This document shows positions 35,082-45,607 of a stretch of 64,000 nt of DNA, piece after piece; within the stretch, counting starts at the first letter, position 1, and every line of letters starts with the position of its first letter. The DNA comes from Margaritispora aquatica. Its lineage: Eukaryota > Ascomycota > Leotiomycetes > Helotiales > Discinellaceae. Where the stretch lies: assembly GCA_007644065.1 (NCBI GenBank), contig VJWN01000031.1, positions 62,001 to 126,000 on the forward strand. The letters are read 5' to 3'. Made by a program: the position numbers and the translations under genes. The notes beneath the pieces were generated by a model. That model did no database searches, was not told the DNA's origin, and saw nothing but the letters and a program-made list of their open reading frames with translations.

Positions 35082-35935
35082 TTACTTCTTTGCATCAGCA
35101 GCCATCCCCTTCTGAACCCAAGCTTTGCTCTTCTCGGCATGCTCCTTCATCTTTGCTGGATCCTGCGATAGTTCCTTCATCCGATGTGGATCAGGGATAT
35201 GTCGACCTTTCTCAACAGCAGGTCTTGCGTACATACGCTCTTCCCATGCCTTCAGTGCGGGGAATTCATCAATCTCAACTCCAGCCCAGAATGCAGCTGC
35301 AACCCAGCCAAAATGAGCAAGGTCTGCAATTGTACATTTGTCGCCAACGAGATATCCGGATGTTGACTTCTCGAGCTGGGTGTTTAGGACCGAATAGAGA
35401 CGTCGAGTCTCGTTTGTGTATCGCTTAACACCGTACTCAATGTGCTCGGGAGCATAACGACCGAAATGGTTGGCTTGCCCCTAAATCTCGTGAGAATTGC
35501 ATGTTGATAATAGGCAGGGTTGACTCACCTGCATAGGTCCAACTCCAGCATTCATGAAGAAGAGCTAGAAAATCAGAATGTTTCAGGTATCAAGGAGGAT
35601 AAAATTACCCAATTATTGACTTCATAATACAGTCTAGAACCCTTTGGATATGAGATCTTATGATCCTTGTCATACTCATCCACCAGGTACTGCTGAATAC
35701 TACCAGACTCAAACAGCCTAATCTGCTTTCCATCAGAGAAAGTGTCTGTCAGAGCGGGAATTCGACCATTTGGGTTGATCTCCAAGTACCATGGCTCTTT
35801 TTGGACATCCTTTGACATATCAATCTTGGTAAACTCATAGGGCAAGCCTAGCTCCTCCAAGGTAATGGAGATCTTGATTCCATTGGGAGTTTGAGCTGTA
35901 TAGAGATGGATGTTGGGACGTGATGGGGAAGACAT
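35082..35935 (-). CDS. Glutathione S-transferase, Ure2p/GTT-like
   Basis: Three exons, 35609..35935, 35529..35564 (36 nt) and 35082..35480, all phase 0, give 253 aa. The thioredoxin-like N-domain reads NIHLYTAQTPNGIKISITLEE, with the GSH-site Pro/Ser in NGRIPALTD and LFESGSIQQYL. The all-helical C-domain has YLVGDKCTIADLAHFGWV, the usual N-capping box region. It resembles fungal Ure2-type GSTs that conjugate glutathione to electrophiles or reduce peroxides. The start at 35935 (MSSPSRPNIHLYT) is the conventional cytosolic one. Two further in-frame ATGs at 35980 and 36016 would add a basic N-terminal extension (see findings). It is divergent from the BBP gene. Confidence 0.87.
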
Positions 35936-36784
35936 GTTTGGATCGATTTGCCGACTAAGCTGATTAAGACGTGAAGTCATGAATTTCGGGACGAAGGTAT
36001 TGATTCTGAAGATCATCCTCTCTATATAGAGGGGAATGAGGGGATCCAAATGGTGACTTCACCAATGCGGCATAGCGGAACTTTGATTTGTAATTTGCAA
36101 GTTTGGTCCACACTCTACTTTGGTACCTCAACCTCTCGACTACAAGAGAATAACGTGAGAATGAACGATGGGTATCTGAATCTAAGGAGCCATGGAAGTA
36201 ATTCAGCAAGCTGATAAATCGTAATTCGCGTGTCCAAGGGTGGTGATATGAGTTGAAAAGTACAAAATGCCCAGGTAGGCGAGCCAGATGAGACTTTCTC
36301 CACACTGATGAAGGAATACTTGTGCTTAGTCGAAATTCAACATACTGCGGTGGATGAACCTGAGATCTTCTGATTTCTATTTTCCTCCAGCTCATAGTAA
36401 CAATCGAAGGTCCGTCACTTCACACAGGGACATTCGCGTGTATCCCCCTCCAGGGATACCGTTCGGTAAACATGGTATACTCGTACGTCAAGATATGTAG
36501 CATAGGTAGTAGTTGCGATGAGTTTCCATTGCTTCAACAACTCACAAAAATGAAGTCTTTAAATGTCCATTCAGATTGGGAAAATCCCAAGGTAGGCTGA
36601 ATGACGGGCGGGGGATCCGATCAAGCTATATCATGTGACTCGGCACCAATGAGACCGCTAGCCCTCTTGGGGAAAAACAGCATTCATAGCTTGAACCTAA
36701 TTCTTGACTGCCTCAACTACCACTCCCTCTCCCTTTCCCACAAAACACATTTCGTTCACCACAAACCCCTCACCATTTGCAATC
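35936..36784. other. Divergent intergenic region between GST and BBP genes
   Basis: Upstream DNA for both genes. The last 120 bases before 36785 are C/T/A-rich (ACCACTCCCTCTCCC), a typical leader. An in-frame extension of the GST frame enters this region to about 36050. Confidence 0.5.
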
Positions 36785-38991
36785 ATGGCTTGGAGACAAC
36801 AAGGCAGTACGGGGTCTAACAATATCCCTCTGGGAGCTAAACGCAGATTTCCTGATGGCGACAACGCGCCCGCTAGACGCGAGGAAGATGATTATAATCG
36901 CCCTTCGAATTCCGGACCTGGTTATGGAGATGGAGGCTTCAAGCGTGGTCGTAGCCCTGTCAGAGGTGAGCAGAATCCTTCCTCCTTCTGCGGCACAAGT
37001 GTTAACTATTTGATAGCTGAAGAGCCTGCTGGAGATGGATCACGTCGTCGCAAGAAGAGAAATCGTTGGGGTGATGCCAGTGACAACAAGGCTGCTGGTC
37101 TGATGGGACTTACAACTGCTATCACAGCCAACATGACCAGTGAACAACTTGAAGCCTATACACTTCATCTGCGTATTGAGGAGATTAGCCAGAAGCTCCG
37201 AATCGATGACGTTGTGCCAGCGGCTGGTGACAGGTAAGCCTACTACTCTGCTATTCATGATCTATCAAGTCTAATAATTTACAGATCCCCATCGCCTCCA
37301 CCTCAGTACGACAACTTTGGTCGCCGTGTTAATACCAGAGAGTTCCGCTACCGAAAGCGTCTCGAAGATGAACGACACAAGCTAATTGAAAAGGCCATGA
37401 AAGTTATCCCAAACTATCACCCTCCTCAAGATTACCGTCGCCCAACTAAAACACAGGAGAAAGTTTACGTGCCAGTCAATGATTATCCGGAAATTAACTT
37501 CAGTATGATTGCTAACCCTCTAACCTTTCTAACATCCCGTTCAAATCCTTTTTCATTTCTTGTGTGGCCCTGCGCAGCAATATTTTGCAGTGCCTTGTCA
37601 TCACTAACCTGTCACTCACCGATTTGCTATTAGCTTTGATCACTCCACTAACACTTAGCTTGCGCTTTACTAAAGTTGGTTTACTTATTGGTCCTCGTGG
37701 CAACACCTTGAAGAAAATGGAAACAGAATCTGGAGCCAAAATCGCCATTCGTGGAAAGGGTTCAGTCAAGGAAGGAAAGGGACGTTCCGATGCAGCTCAC
37801 ACCAGTAACCAGGAAGAGGACCTCCATTGCTTGATCATGGCAGACACTGAGGAGAAGGTCAATAAGGCCAAAAAGTTGATCCATAACATCATCGAAACTG
37901 TAAATGGCACCAAACCTCTCGCATGCTTAATTACTAACCTGTTGCAGGCTGCCTCGATCCCCGAAGGACAGAACGAGCTCAAACGTAATCAACTTCGTGA
38001 GCTTGCTGCTCTCAACGGTACTCTTCGTGACGACGAGAACCAGGCCTGTCAAAACTGTGGCCAGATTGGACACAGAAAATACGATTGTCCCGAACAACGC
38101 AACTTCACTGCAAATATTATCTGTCGTGTTTGTGGAAATGCGGGCCATATGGCTAGAGACTGTCCCGACAGGTACGGACCTAACGGATTCGATAGGTATA
38201 AAGCTTTGCTGACTCGTGGCAGACAACGCGGTGCAAACTGGCGCAACGACGGTCCTGGCGCTCCAGCTGGGCCTGGTGGTGCAACTGCTGGTCGTATCGG
38301 TAGTGGAGATGCTGTTGACCGAGAGTACGAGGTATGTTTCATAATCCCTTCTTGCAATGTCACAACTAACCTGCCATAGCAACTCATGCAAGAACTTTCT
38401 GGTGGTGCCCCAACTGCCGAAGCTCCAAGACGCATCGAAGCTGGTCCTGGAGGATTTGATCAACCACCTCAAGATGATGTTAAGCCTTGGCAACGTGGAC
38501 CTACTGGCGCTGCTGCTCCATGGCAGAAGCGAGAGGAGCGTGGAGGATACGATACTCGTGATCCTCCTCCCTCAGGTGGTGCAGCTCCATGGGCCAGAGA
38601 TCGTCCTCGTGGAGGTGAAGGACGTGGCGGAGATGCCTATTACGGTGGCGGTGGTCAAAATGGATACAACGCTCCTCCCACTGGACCATCTGGCAATGCT
38701 GCTCCATGGGCTCAACAAGCTCCAGCTTACCCATCTGGGGGTGCTGGTGGATATGCTGCTCCTGGTTATGGTGGTGGTTACCCCCCTCAACAATCTATGG
38801 GTGCTCCACCAGGACTTGCTGCTCCACCTCCAGGATTGAGTGCCGCTGGAATTTCCGCTCTGCTCCAGCAATATGCTCAGGCTCCACCACCTCCTCCACC
38901 AACCTCGAGCATTCCACCTCCTCCACCAGGATCTGCTCCACCTCCACCTCCTCCAAGTGATCAACCACCTCCACCACCCCCATCCCGTTAG
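36785..38991 (+). CDS. MSL5: Branchpoint-bridging protein / splicing factor 1 (BBP, SF1)
   Basis: Seven exons, 36785..36965, 37017..37233, 37285..37502, 37676..37899, 37948..38171, 38223..38331 and 38380..38991, give 594 aa. The N-terminus carries [10 protein letters not shown], the U2AF-binding tryptophan motif of SF1. The helix-hairpin region [22 protein letters not shown] follows. The KH domain has [20 protein letters not shown] and then [12 protein letters not shown]2 is next, then two CCHC zinc knuckles, [14 protein letters not shown] and [14 protein letters not shown]. The C-terminus is Gly/Pro-rich with poly-Pro runs. BBP recognises the intron branch sequence UACUAAC in the early spliceosome. 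Introns 4 and 5 (48 and 51 nt) have no in-frame stop, and the 173-nt intron 3 holds five CTAAC motifs (see findings). It is divergent from the GST gene. Confidence 0.93.
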
Positions 38992-39919
38992 GAATCGACT
39001 TACAGAAGGATCAACCACTGAACAGCACTAACGCAGGATCTTCGACTCTATCGTGCACAAGATTGACTAACCGCTAACGCTTACTTACCGACCCTTGCCT
39101 TTTTACTGCTTTTGTGTCATTAGGTTACGTTCTTACAACATTGTAGTTTTAGGAAAATGCAGAACAAAAAAGAATTTGCCAGTGTTTACATCATAATCTT
39201 CTCGTCATAAACTTGCAGTGAGATTGGTACTGTGTGGTGTACCTTTCTTTGTTAGTCCTCTGATTTATAAATTCTTATAATTCGAGCAAGTACTTAAAGG
39301 AATCAACTTTAATAGAGTTCACACAATCTATTATCATCTCTTCGGAAAAATGCATCTTTCAACTTGTCACATTGACATGCCCCTGATCGCAACACCATCT
39401 AAATCCATACTGAGCGCTTCTTCAAACTTAACTATTTTCTGTCCTAACTGTTGCTGTAATACACGAGTGCTTTGAGATACTGCAAGTATGCACAGGGTCA
39501 TCATCTGACATGATTCAGAAGTTGCATTAGTAGTGTCCCCATGGATGCATGAGAAAATACGGTGGGAATCACTGGGGCCAGGACATTGTGTTCGTTTCCC
39601 CAAGCTGTTGCAATCTATCTTGATCATGTTTCAAACGCTTGGTAGAAGTTGCTGAAGCTGAAATACTCACCCGCAAGTCTGTTGAGTGCGCTGAAAATGA
39701 ATTGTAAGTTATTGGCACATTCACTCTGCTTTTGACGTGAATTTCAATCCGTGAATGACTACATTATGAGCAAAAGAGTTCGAAATATCCTTAAATATCT
39801 CGCATTTTATCGATTTCAAAAACTCAGAAAATCTATCAAGACTACCACACCTTCGTTCTTCAGATCTTCTCGGCTTGACCTCAGAGCACTGGAGAACAGG
39901 CATGACCAGAATCGCAAGC
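38992..39919. other. Intergenic region downstream of BBP
   Basis: Probably starts with the BBP 3' UTR. A minus-strand frame of 86 codons at 39367..39627 contains CIHGDTTNATSESCQ and a hydrophobic stretch, but no start ATG or partner exon is convincing. Confidence 0.45.
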
Positions 39920-40756
39920 ATGCGCTTCCTCTTAACATCGAGCATCCTGCTCCTCACACAGTTCTTCTCAGCCGCAAACGCAGCTGTTCTCTTCCATGGA
40001 ATCTCTCCTGGCCTCGATATCCGTGATCTTACGGCTTCGTTGAAGATGAATTTCAATGGGACGATGGGTGGCTATCGGTTGAAGTTAGTGGTTCTATTGA
40101 GGTACGATTATATAGAGCCCAACATTAATTCGACGCAATACTAACTTCGTTCAGGAGATTCTGACCAGTGTTGAGGACAAATACCCCGAGTTCAACCGCT
40201 CCTCTCTCCTACACAGCCAGCCTGGCAGTATTCTCGAGCACAGAGTCGATGGCATCGAAGATCACCTGGACAGTAACGTGTGTTTCCACTGTTCATTCTT
40301 CCCTAATCTCCATGTCCATCTTCGACTCCACCACCCTGCGTCAACTAACAGAAACAGTACATCTGCTTCCCCGTCCCAGGCCAACCATGGCAGCCTGCCA
40401 GCGGGTTCCGCATCCAGGGCGGAATGCTATACCTCTATCACATGCAAGGGGATTGCAGTTTCCCTGCTGGTCCAGGGGCGTGCTCGCGCGTTAGCTGCTC
40501 GTTTGGAGCTGGGATTTGGTTCTGTAATGATGTGAGTCTTTAACTTCCTTGTCCTTAAATAGCGAGAAGAAAGGTCGCTAATCATGTCTCTGGCGAGAAG
40601 GCGAGGGTGCCTATGACGCTACCGTGCAGAGAAATTGCAAACATGGCGGTAAATCTATACAAGAAATGCGTTAAGATTGGGAGGTTTGGCGAAGAGATTG
40701 CGGGGCAGGTTTTCTGGGGGAACCGGAATGTTTTCGTGGCTAAGGCCTCGTGTTAG
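39920..40756 (+). CDS. Candidate small secreted Cys-rich protein, apparent frameshift in exon 1
   Basis: Tentative exons are 39920..40101, 40155..40277, 40358..40531 and 40598..40756 (the last could start at 40601). Exons 2-4 join in phase 0 with good splice signals (GTACGA/TTCAG, GTGTGT/AACAG, GTGAGT/CGAG). The predicted protein opens with a hydrophobic signal peptide (MRFLLTSSILLLTQFFSA). The C-terminal half has several Cys in ordered positions, with GDCSFPAGPGACSRVSC, IWFCND, an NLYKKC segment and GNRNVFVAKASC. This layout recalls small secreted proteins of unknown function common in filamentous fungi. The signal-peptide frame and the frame that feeds exon 2 (GFVEDEFQWDDGWLSVEV) differ by one base around 40030-40045. 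No intron explains this, so the gene may be a pseudogene, or there is a sequence error. No function is assigned. Confidence 0.42.
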
Positions 40757-42247
40757 AGAGTTGAACTTGGTGCCTAGTAGGTAGGCGAGATTTTAAGGAT
40801 TTGATGGATCCAGCGTCATGGACTTGGTTTGGTTGTTCGTAGATGGGGTGGTTTTGGACTGGGCTGGATTGGATTGGCTAGGCCATATCGGTGGCACCAC
40901 CGTTTTGAAAGGGTTGCTCTGGCTGTCTCTGTCTCGCCAATTCCTTAAGTTTGTGTGTTTGTTCTGGCAATTCAGCCCAATTAAAACGAATATTAAGATA
41001 CAATACCCAAGGAAAAGGATTAAACTCGGAAATAATCTTAATACTTATAGTTATGTATGAAGCTACTGCCCTTAGCTGTGCCCTTCTGTTATCTTGGCAT
41101 CGCTTTGTGGGCTCAGACAGCTTTTCGTTCACCCCCATCTTCATATCTGTTCCTAAATTCCTGTCCATGAATTCTTACATGTATGTAACAGACGCAAGAA
41201 GGCTAACTGTATAGCAAGTTGAGCAAAAAAAAAAGTGTCTGCGAATTGTAGTGAGTGAGGCAGGAGAGAGGAGGAAACAGAGAAAAGAAGAATACTAGGT
41301 GTAAAACCATCAAAATTAGCCTTTCGACAACATTCGGGACACGCGATCTTGATTTCTCCACTTCTCTTGTCTTGTCTACTATTCTGGGAGATGTATGTTG
41401 AGATGTAAGCCATATCGATTTTGAGCTAGCATGTGTTACATACCAAGATCACTCCCATTGACTGATGAATCACACACTAAAAGACTTTGTGACTTACCAA
41501 TCGGAGTCTATTCGCATCCAAGGCTCATCGGCCATACTTTACATACCAACTATCAGCCCTACAAGACAAGCCCCCTTTCTCACCCACCCCACAAATCCGC
41601 AAGCGAGAAGCGAGACCACCATTTTCGCAGCCCTACCTACGACCATTAAATGCTCATTGGCTACTACAAGTCCTCCCACAATGTGATTCGCTACTTCAAT
41701 GAGAGCCTAGGAGGCTGAGGTGGGGCCATACACTCTTGGGAGTAAGAAAGCGTCCGTCAGCTTACTCACGCCAAGCCGTCCTCGCCTAACCCCAGAAGCG
41801 GGCGCAGACTAGGTTGAGCCTCTGTTCTCCTCTTTGCAACAGTGAAATTTACACAATCGCTGACGAGATATGTGCGACTGTCTTTGAATGCGCCAATGAT
41901 GTGTGATCGTGTCGGTGTCGTGTGAGTAAATGCTGAGTGGTGAGAGTCAGAGTCCTGGTAGGAGTGGGTTTGGTGTGGAGTTGTGCTACATGAAGGTAAG
42001 GTGCAGATATCACATATTGTGACGGCCTTGTCCGAAATGGCGGAGAGAACTATTCTCAGCTCGTAGAGAGGAAGGAGGAAGAGAATGGTATATAGGTAGC
42101 TTGGTAGGATTCGTTGTCGTGTTGTATTTGTCTCATTCCATCATTCGTCAAACGTGCCTTCTACTTTGTGATCAAGTCAAGTTAACTCACTTACATACAT
42201 ACATCACTTCTTCGCTTCATCACATTGAACTCGTCTAAAGATATCAA
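40757..42247. other. 1.5 kb intergenic region upstream of the SLATT gene
   Basis: No coding signal is seen. Just before the gene there is a CATACATACAT tract at 42196..42206 and a pyrimidine-rich leader. Around 40835-40880 the sequence is G/T-rich with short TGGATTGG repeats. Confidence 0.5.
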
Positions 42248-43042
42248 ATGGAGACTCCTCCTCTTCGGATACCTATTCCGTCAATCTCTACAAATCAAAT
42301 CAACCAAAATCCGAACAGCATAGCAGGAAACCGCAACTCCTCTGCTTCAATGGCATCCACATACAACAACAATAACAACAACAACAACACCAACGCCACC
42401 ACGGATGTTGGAGCAGTCTACCTCAAGTCTCCCCTCGATCCATTCAAGAACGTGGCCCGCCTCAGCGATAAAGACCTATACATCGTCTGCAAAGCCATCG
42501 GTGCCCTCGCGTCGGAAGGAAGCGAGGATTTTAAAATCGCTGTCATCACATCGACATTCTGGCCCTCAAAAGGACTACCACCAGGACTATACAAAGATGT
42601 TGTAAGAGCGAGGACGGTATCAGAATACCAATACTACCTCTGCTCGCTGTTCTTCAACACAGCACTTATCCTGCAACTCCTCCTTGGTGCAGCATTAACT
42701 GGCATCTCCTCGGCCGCAGCTTCGAATAGCATAGCTATTACCGTCCTCGCAGCAGCAAACACAGTCATTGCCGGTCTGTTAGCGTTGATGCATAACTCTG
42801 GACTTCCAGATCGGTTCAAAAAAGACTGGAACGAGTTTGACTATGTGGAGATGTATCTTTGCGAGCTGATGCGCAGTGGCATCATCAAGGATGGCATGAA
42901 TAGAAATCAGGTTATTGAGTACTGCTATGGACTGTTTAAGAAGGCCAAGGGAACGGTGGCGAGGAATAAGCCGGCGGCGTATTCGAGCAGTTCGACTGCG
43001 CCGGCGCAAGGTGGTTCTGATAAGCCTACTAGGCTGAGTTAA
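42248..43042 (+). CDS. SLATT-domain (SMODS/SLOG-associated two-TM effector) membrane protein
   Basis: Intronless, 264 aa. The N-terminal ~55 residues are low-complexity, with an Asn run encoded by AAC/AAT repeats at 42362..42390. The core has a linker KDVVRARTVSEYQYYLCSLF and then two adjacent transmembrane helices, FNTALILQLLLGAALTG and AITVLAAANTVIAGLLALM. LPDRFKKDWNEFDYVEMYLCE follows, matching the fungal SLATT family as I recall it (PF18142). SLATT domains in bacteria are proposed pore-forming effectors of nucleotide-sensing conflict systems; in fungi the role is largely unknown. Cytosolic tails are short and basic. No NLR, SLOG or nucleotidyltransferase partner lies within the window. 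The next gene, NNF1, is 0.5 kb downstream and seems unrelated. Confidence 0.82.
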   Translation: METPPLRIPIPSISTNQINQNPNSIAGNRNSSASMASTYNNNNNNNNTNATTDVGAVYLKSPLDPFKNVARLSDKDLYIVCKAIGALASEGSEDFKIAVITSTFWPSKGLPPGLYKDVVRARTVSEYQYYLCSLFFNTALILQLLLGAALTGISSAAASNSIAITVLAAANTVIAGLLALMHNSGLPDRFKKDWNEFDYVEMYLCELMRSGIIKDGMNRNQVIEYCYGLFKKAKGTVARNKPAAYSSSSTAPAQGGSDKPTRLS

Positions 43043-43539
43043 GGAGATGTGAGAGATAGCAGATGTTGGACGAGAGCAAGAGTCAGTTGCAATTACTGTT
43101 GACTCGAGATATCTGGAGTTTGATACCCGGGATAGACTGATTATTTTCGAACTGGGGAGGTTTTTGAAAAGGGGAGGAGAGAAGATTCCTGGCTATCTCA
43201 GAATGAAGTTACCATTTAGGAACTTACAACGTCTGCATCACTTAATGATCAGCAGTATATATTTAATCGAAAGAGAATCATAAAAAAACCTGATTGTGCC
43301 TTGCGTGTGAAAGTGTGATCTCGACTTGAATGATTGAAATTTACACAATGCCCCTACTCAGCCTTGGCAAAACTCGTCGCGTCTCCCTCGATCTTTTGTC
43401 CCAAAGTAAACAAACCACAACTCACCTCACCAGCAACGCAACAATTGAATCACTCCAACCAAACAAATCACAACCTCAATTCAATCAAATCTCTCACTAA
43501 CAACTCCGCGACGACAAAAATCCCCCTCAACGCAAAACA
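43043..43539. other. Intergenic region upstream of NNF1
   Basis: Promoter and leader of NNF1. The last 150 bases are C/A-rich with CAACTC repeats. No gene is seen. Confidence 0.5.
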
Positions 43540-44444
43540 ATGGCGACACAACCAGCCCAACAACCATCACAATCGCATTCTCCCTCCCCGTCACCCCCAC
43601 CATCCGCACCTATCGCCCTTGCGCCCGGTCGTCGCGCCGCGGATTTCATCAAGCTCTTTAACAGTGCCCTCGACAAGACGCTGAGTAGTGTCAGCTATGA
43701 CAGTTTCGCGGCTTGCTTTCCCACGATCGCGTCGAGTGCGGGGGAGTCGCTGAGGAGTATTCATACGGATATGATGGTGAGGTTGGGGGAGTTGAGTAGG
43801 GTATGTTTTTCCTAAGCGTTTCTTGGGTTTGGAAGAGGGGCTGGGAGGGTATGCCAATGATTGTGGGCGATTATGAGGGGGTTTGGATGAGCGATGGACG
43901 CAGGCGCATTGTGTTGGGTGTGGAGTGCAGGATATGGCATGGCATATCGATGAGAGCATAGCTAACTCAATCATCACAGGCAGAATTCCAACTCATCCTC
44001 CAAGAACGCGCCGTAATCACCAACCTCAACCAACTGGAAGACCTAATCCTCGACGCCCGCCGGCGCGCCTCCCAATCCACCTCAACACCACTACCCTCCT
44101 CATCCACCAGCACCAATCCCACCTCCATTGATCCCTCCACACAGCCAATCCCACCGCACACTTTACCCGCACTCTCCATAACGCGTGCGCACGAGACGCC
44201 TATTTTGATCGGGCACAATAGCCAGTTGAACGCACGGCTACAGACGGTGCAAGGAAGGAATGCGGGACTGATGGAGGAGGTGAAAAGGCAGAGAGTCGAG
44301 ATTGAGGCGTTGTTGGCGGGTGTGGAGAGTTTGGTGGGGGATTTGGAGAAGGCAGGCATGGGACTCAGTGGTGTGAATGGGGAGGGAGAAGAGAGGAGTT
44401 TGGGTGCAAGGGCGGCGGAGGGGGTGTTGGCTGGTGTGGAGTGA
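43540..44444 (+). CDS. NNF1: Nnf1 family kinetochore protein (MIND/Mis12 complex subunit)
   Basis: Two exons, 43540..43800 and 43980..44444, phase 0, give 241 aa. After a Ser/Pro/Gln-rich start comes APGRRAADFIKLFNSALDKTL, then VSYDSFAACFPTIAS, both strongly typical of fungal Nnf1 proteins (PF03980). A long coiled coil follows from the splice (AEFQLILQERAVITNLNQLEDLI) and again near the C-terminus (HNSQLNARLQTVQGRNAGLMEEV). Nnf1 pairs with Mtw1 in the four-subunit MIND complex linking centromeric chromatin to the Ndc80 complex. The Thr/Ser/Pro linker between the coils is longer than in yeast. The 179-nt intron is among the longest in the window, with branch-like GCTAACTC about 16 nt before the acceptor. 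Confidence 0.85.
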
Positions 44445-45607
44445 GTTGTGGTTGTGGGTGTGGATGTGGTTGGATGAGGAACAAGTGATGTTGTGATGGG
44501 TTGAAGACGAAATGCATGAGTGAAAGGAGTCGGTAACGGAGTTTCGGAGGAGGTTTGGAAAATAGTAAAGGTTATAGGCTGAGGCGTTTGGAGCGAGCTG
44601 TAAACTGGATGATTCATGTGTAATGATTATATGGCCTGCATGTATGATGATTACTGGAGACCTCAGTGCTTCACCATTAATAAGGATAAGTTCCGTCTGT
44701 TGACTCAGGTCCACAAACGCTCGAGATATTGGTTCTTGATGACTAGGTAGTAGTGGGAGAATCAAGCAAACGAACAAACAAACTGACAACAGATTCGTCT
44801 TAGCATGGCAGTAAGATAACCAAGTGCAATTCATTCTCCAAAGTAGATCATCGGTCAAAACACCACCGTACAAATGATGAGACGCGATCGAGTGATCCAT
44901 TCATTTATCTGATGATAATCTCACTCTGTGTGGAAGACTCATTTGTAACATAATGTCGAAACCTCGCTTCGGTATGTATGTACGGTAGGTATCTCAAGGG
45001 CTGGTTCAAGTAAGTCGAGTGTTAAGCTGGAGTGGGTGAAATACCTAAATACCTAAAAGGTGCAGACGGGATTATTATGATATGAAGAATGTACCGTGAA
45101 AAGGATCTATTCATTTTGCGTATCGTTTGATGCCGTTCGGTTGGTATGAGAGAGAAAGAGTTTGGATACTTAGGAATGCAAACGAGTAGACAAGTAGATA
45201 AGTCGGTAGACAAGTAACCTACCTACTCAATCGGTCATTCACTCATTCATTCAACAAACATTCATATAACTCTAATAAATTCATATTTTGGATATAGTGT
45301 AAATGCAACCTGTACAACCGCAAAAATAGATACGAGTACATCATCGACCTTATGCTATATACTCCTTTCCCGATCCCCCATTGCAGCCATTCCTATTCCA
45401 TTCCTATTCCCAAAACATCGCTCCCCCAAACCTAATGACACCCACCAGTTTATACAATGCAATGCAGTTTTACGCCATTCTAGCGCGTTTTGTCCATCAT
45501 CTAGTCGTTTTTCGTCGTCAATTTTTTTTCGCTCTCTTCATCCCGCTCGCTCGCTGTACAGGTTTATTCCTCGGGTATGTAGGTTGAATTCACTCTCGCC
45601 ATTCACT
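44445..45607. other. 1.2 kb convergent intergenic region
   Basis: 3' flanks of NNF1 and the PH-domain gene. Short tandem CCTATTCCATTCCTATTCC occurs at 45392..45410 and ATTCATTCATTCA near 45245. No gene is seen. Confidence 0.5.

Noticed and set aside
38572..39018. Trp/Arg/Ser-rich frames opposite the BBP tail
   Set aside because: They are antisense to the Gly/Pro-rich codons of BBP and have no independent support.
39367..39627. Minus-strand frame with several Cys and a helix, faintly like the C-terminal region of AflR-type regulators
   Set aside because: The resemblance is too weak, the frame has no zinc cluster or convincing upstream exon, and neighbouring frames are equally open.
41741..42240. 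Possible promoter elements before the SLATT gene
   Set aside because: No motif stood out beyond a CATACATACAT tract; nothing specific can be claimed.
43967..44900. Minus-strand frames of over 200 codons opposite NNF1
   Set aside because: The plus strand has a clear Nnf1 protein with matching splice sites; the antisense frames are Ser/Thr/Pro low complexity.
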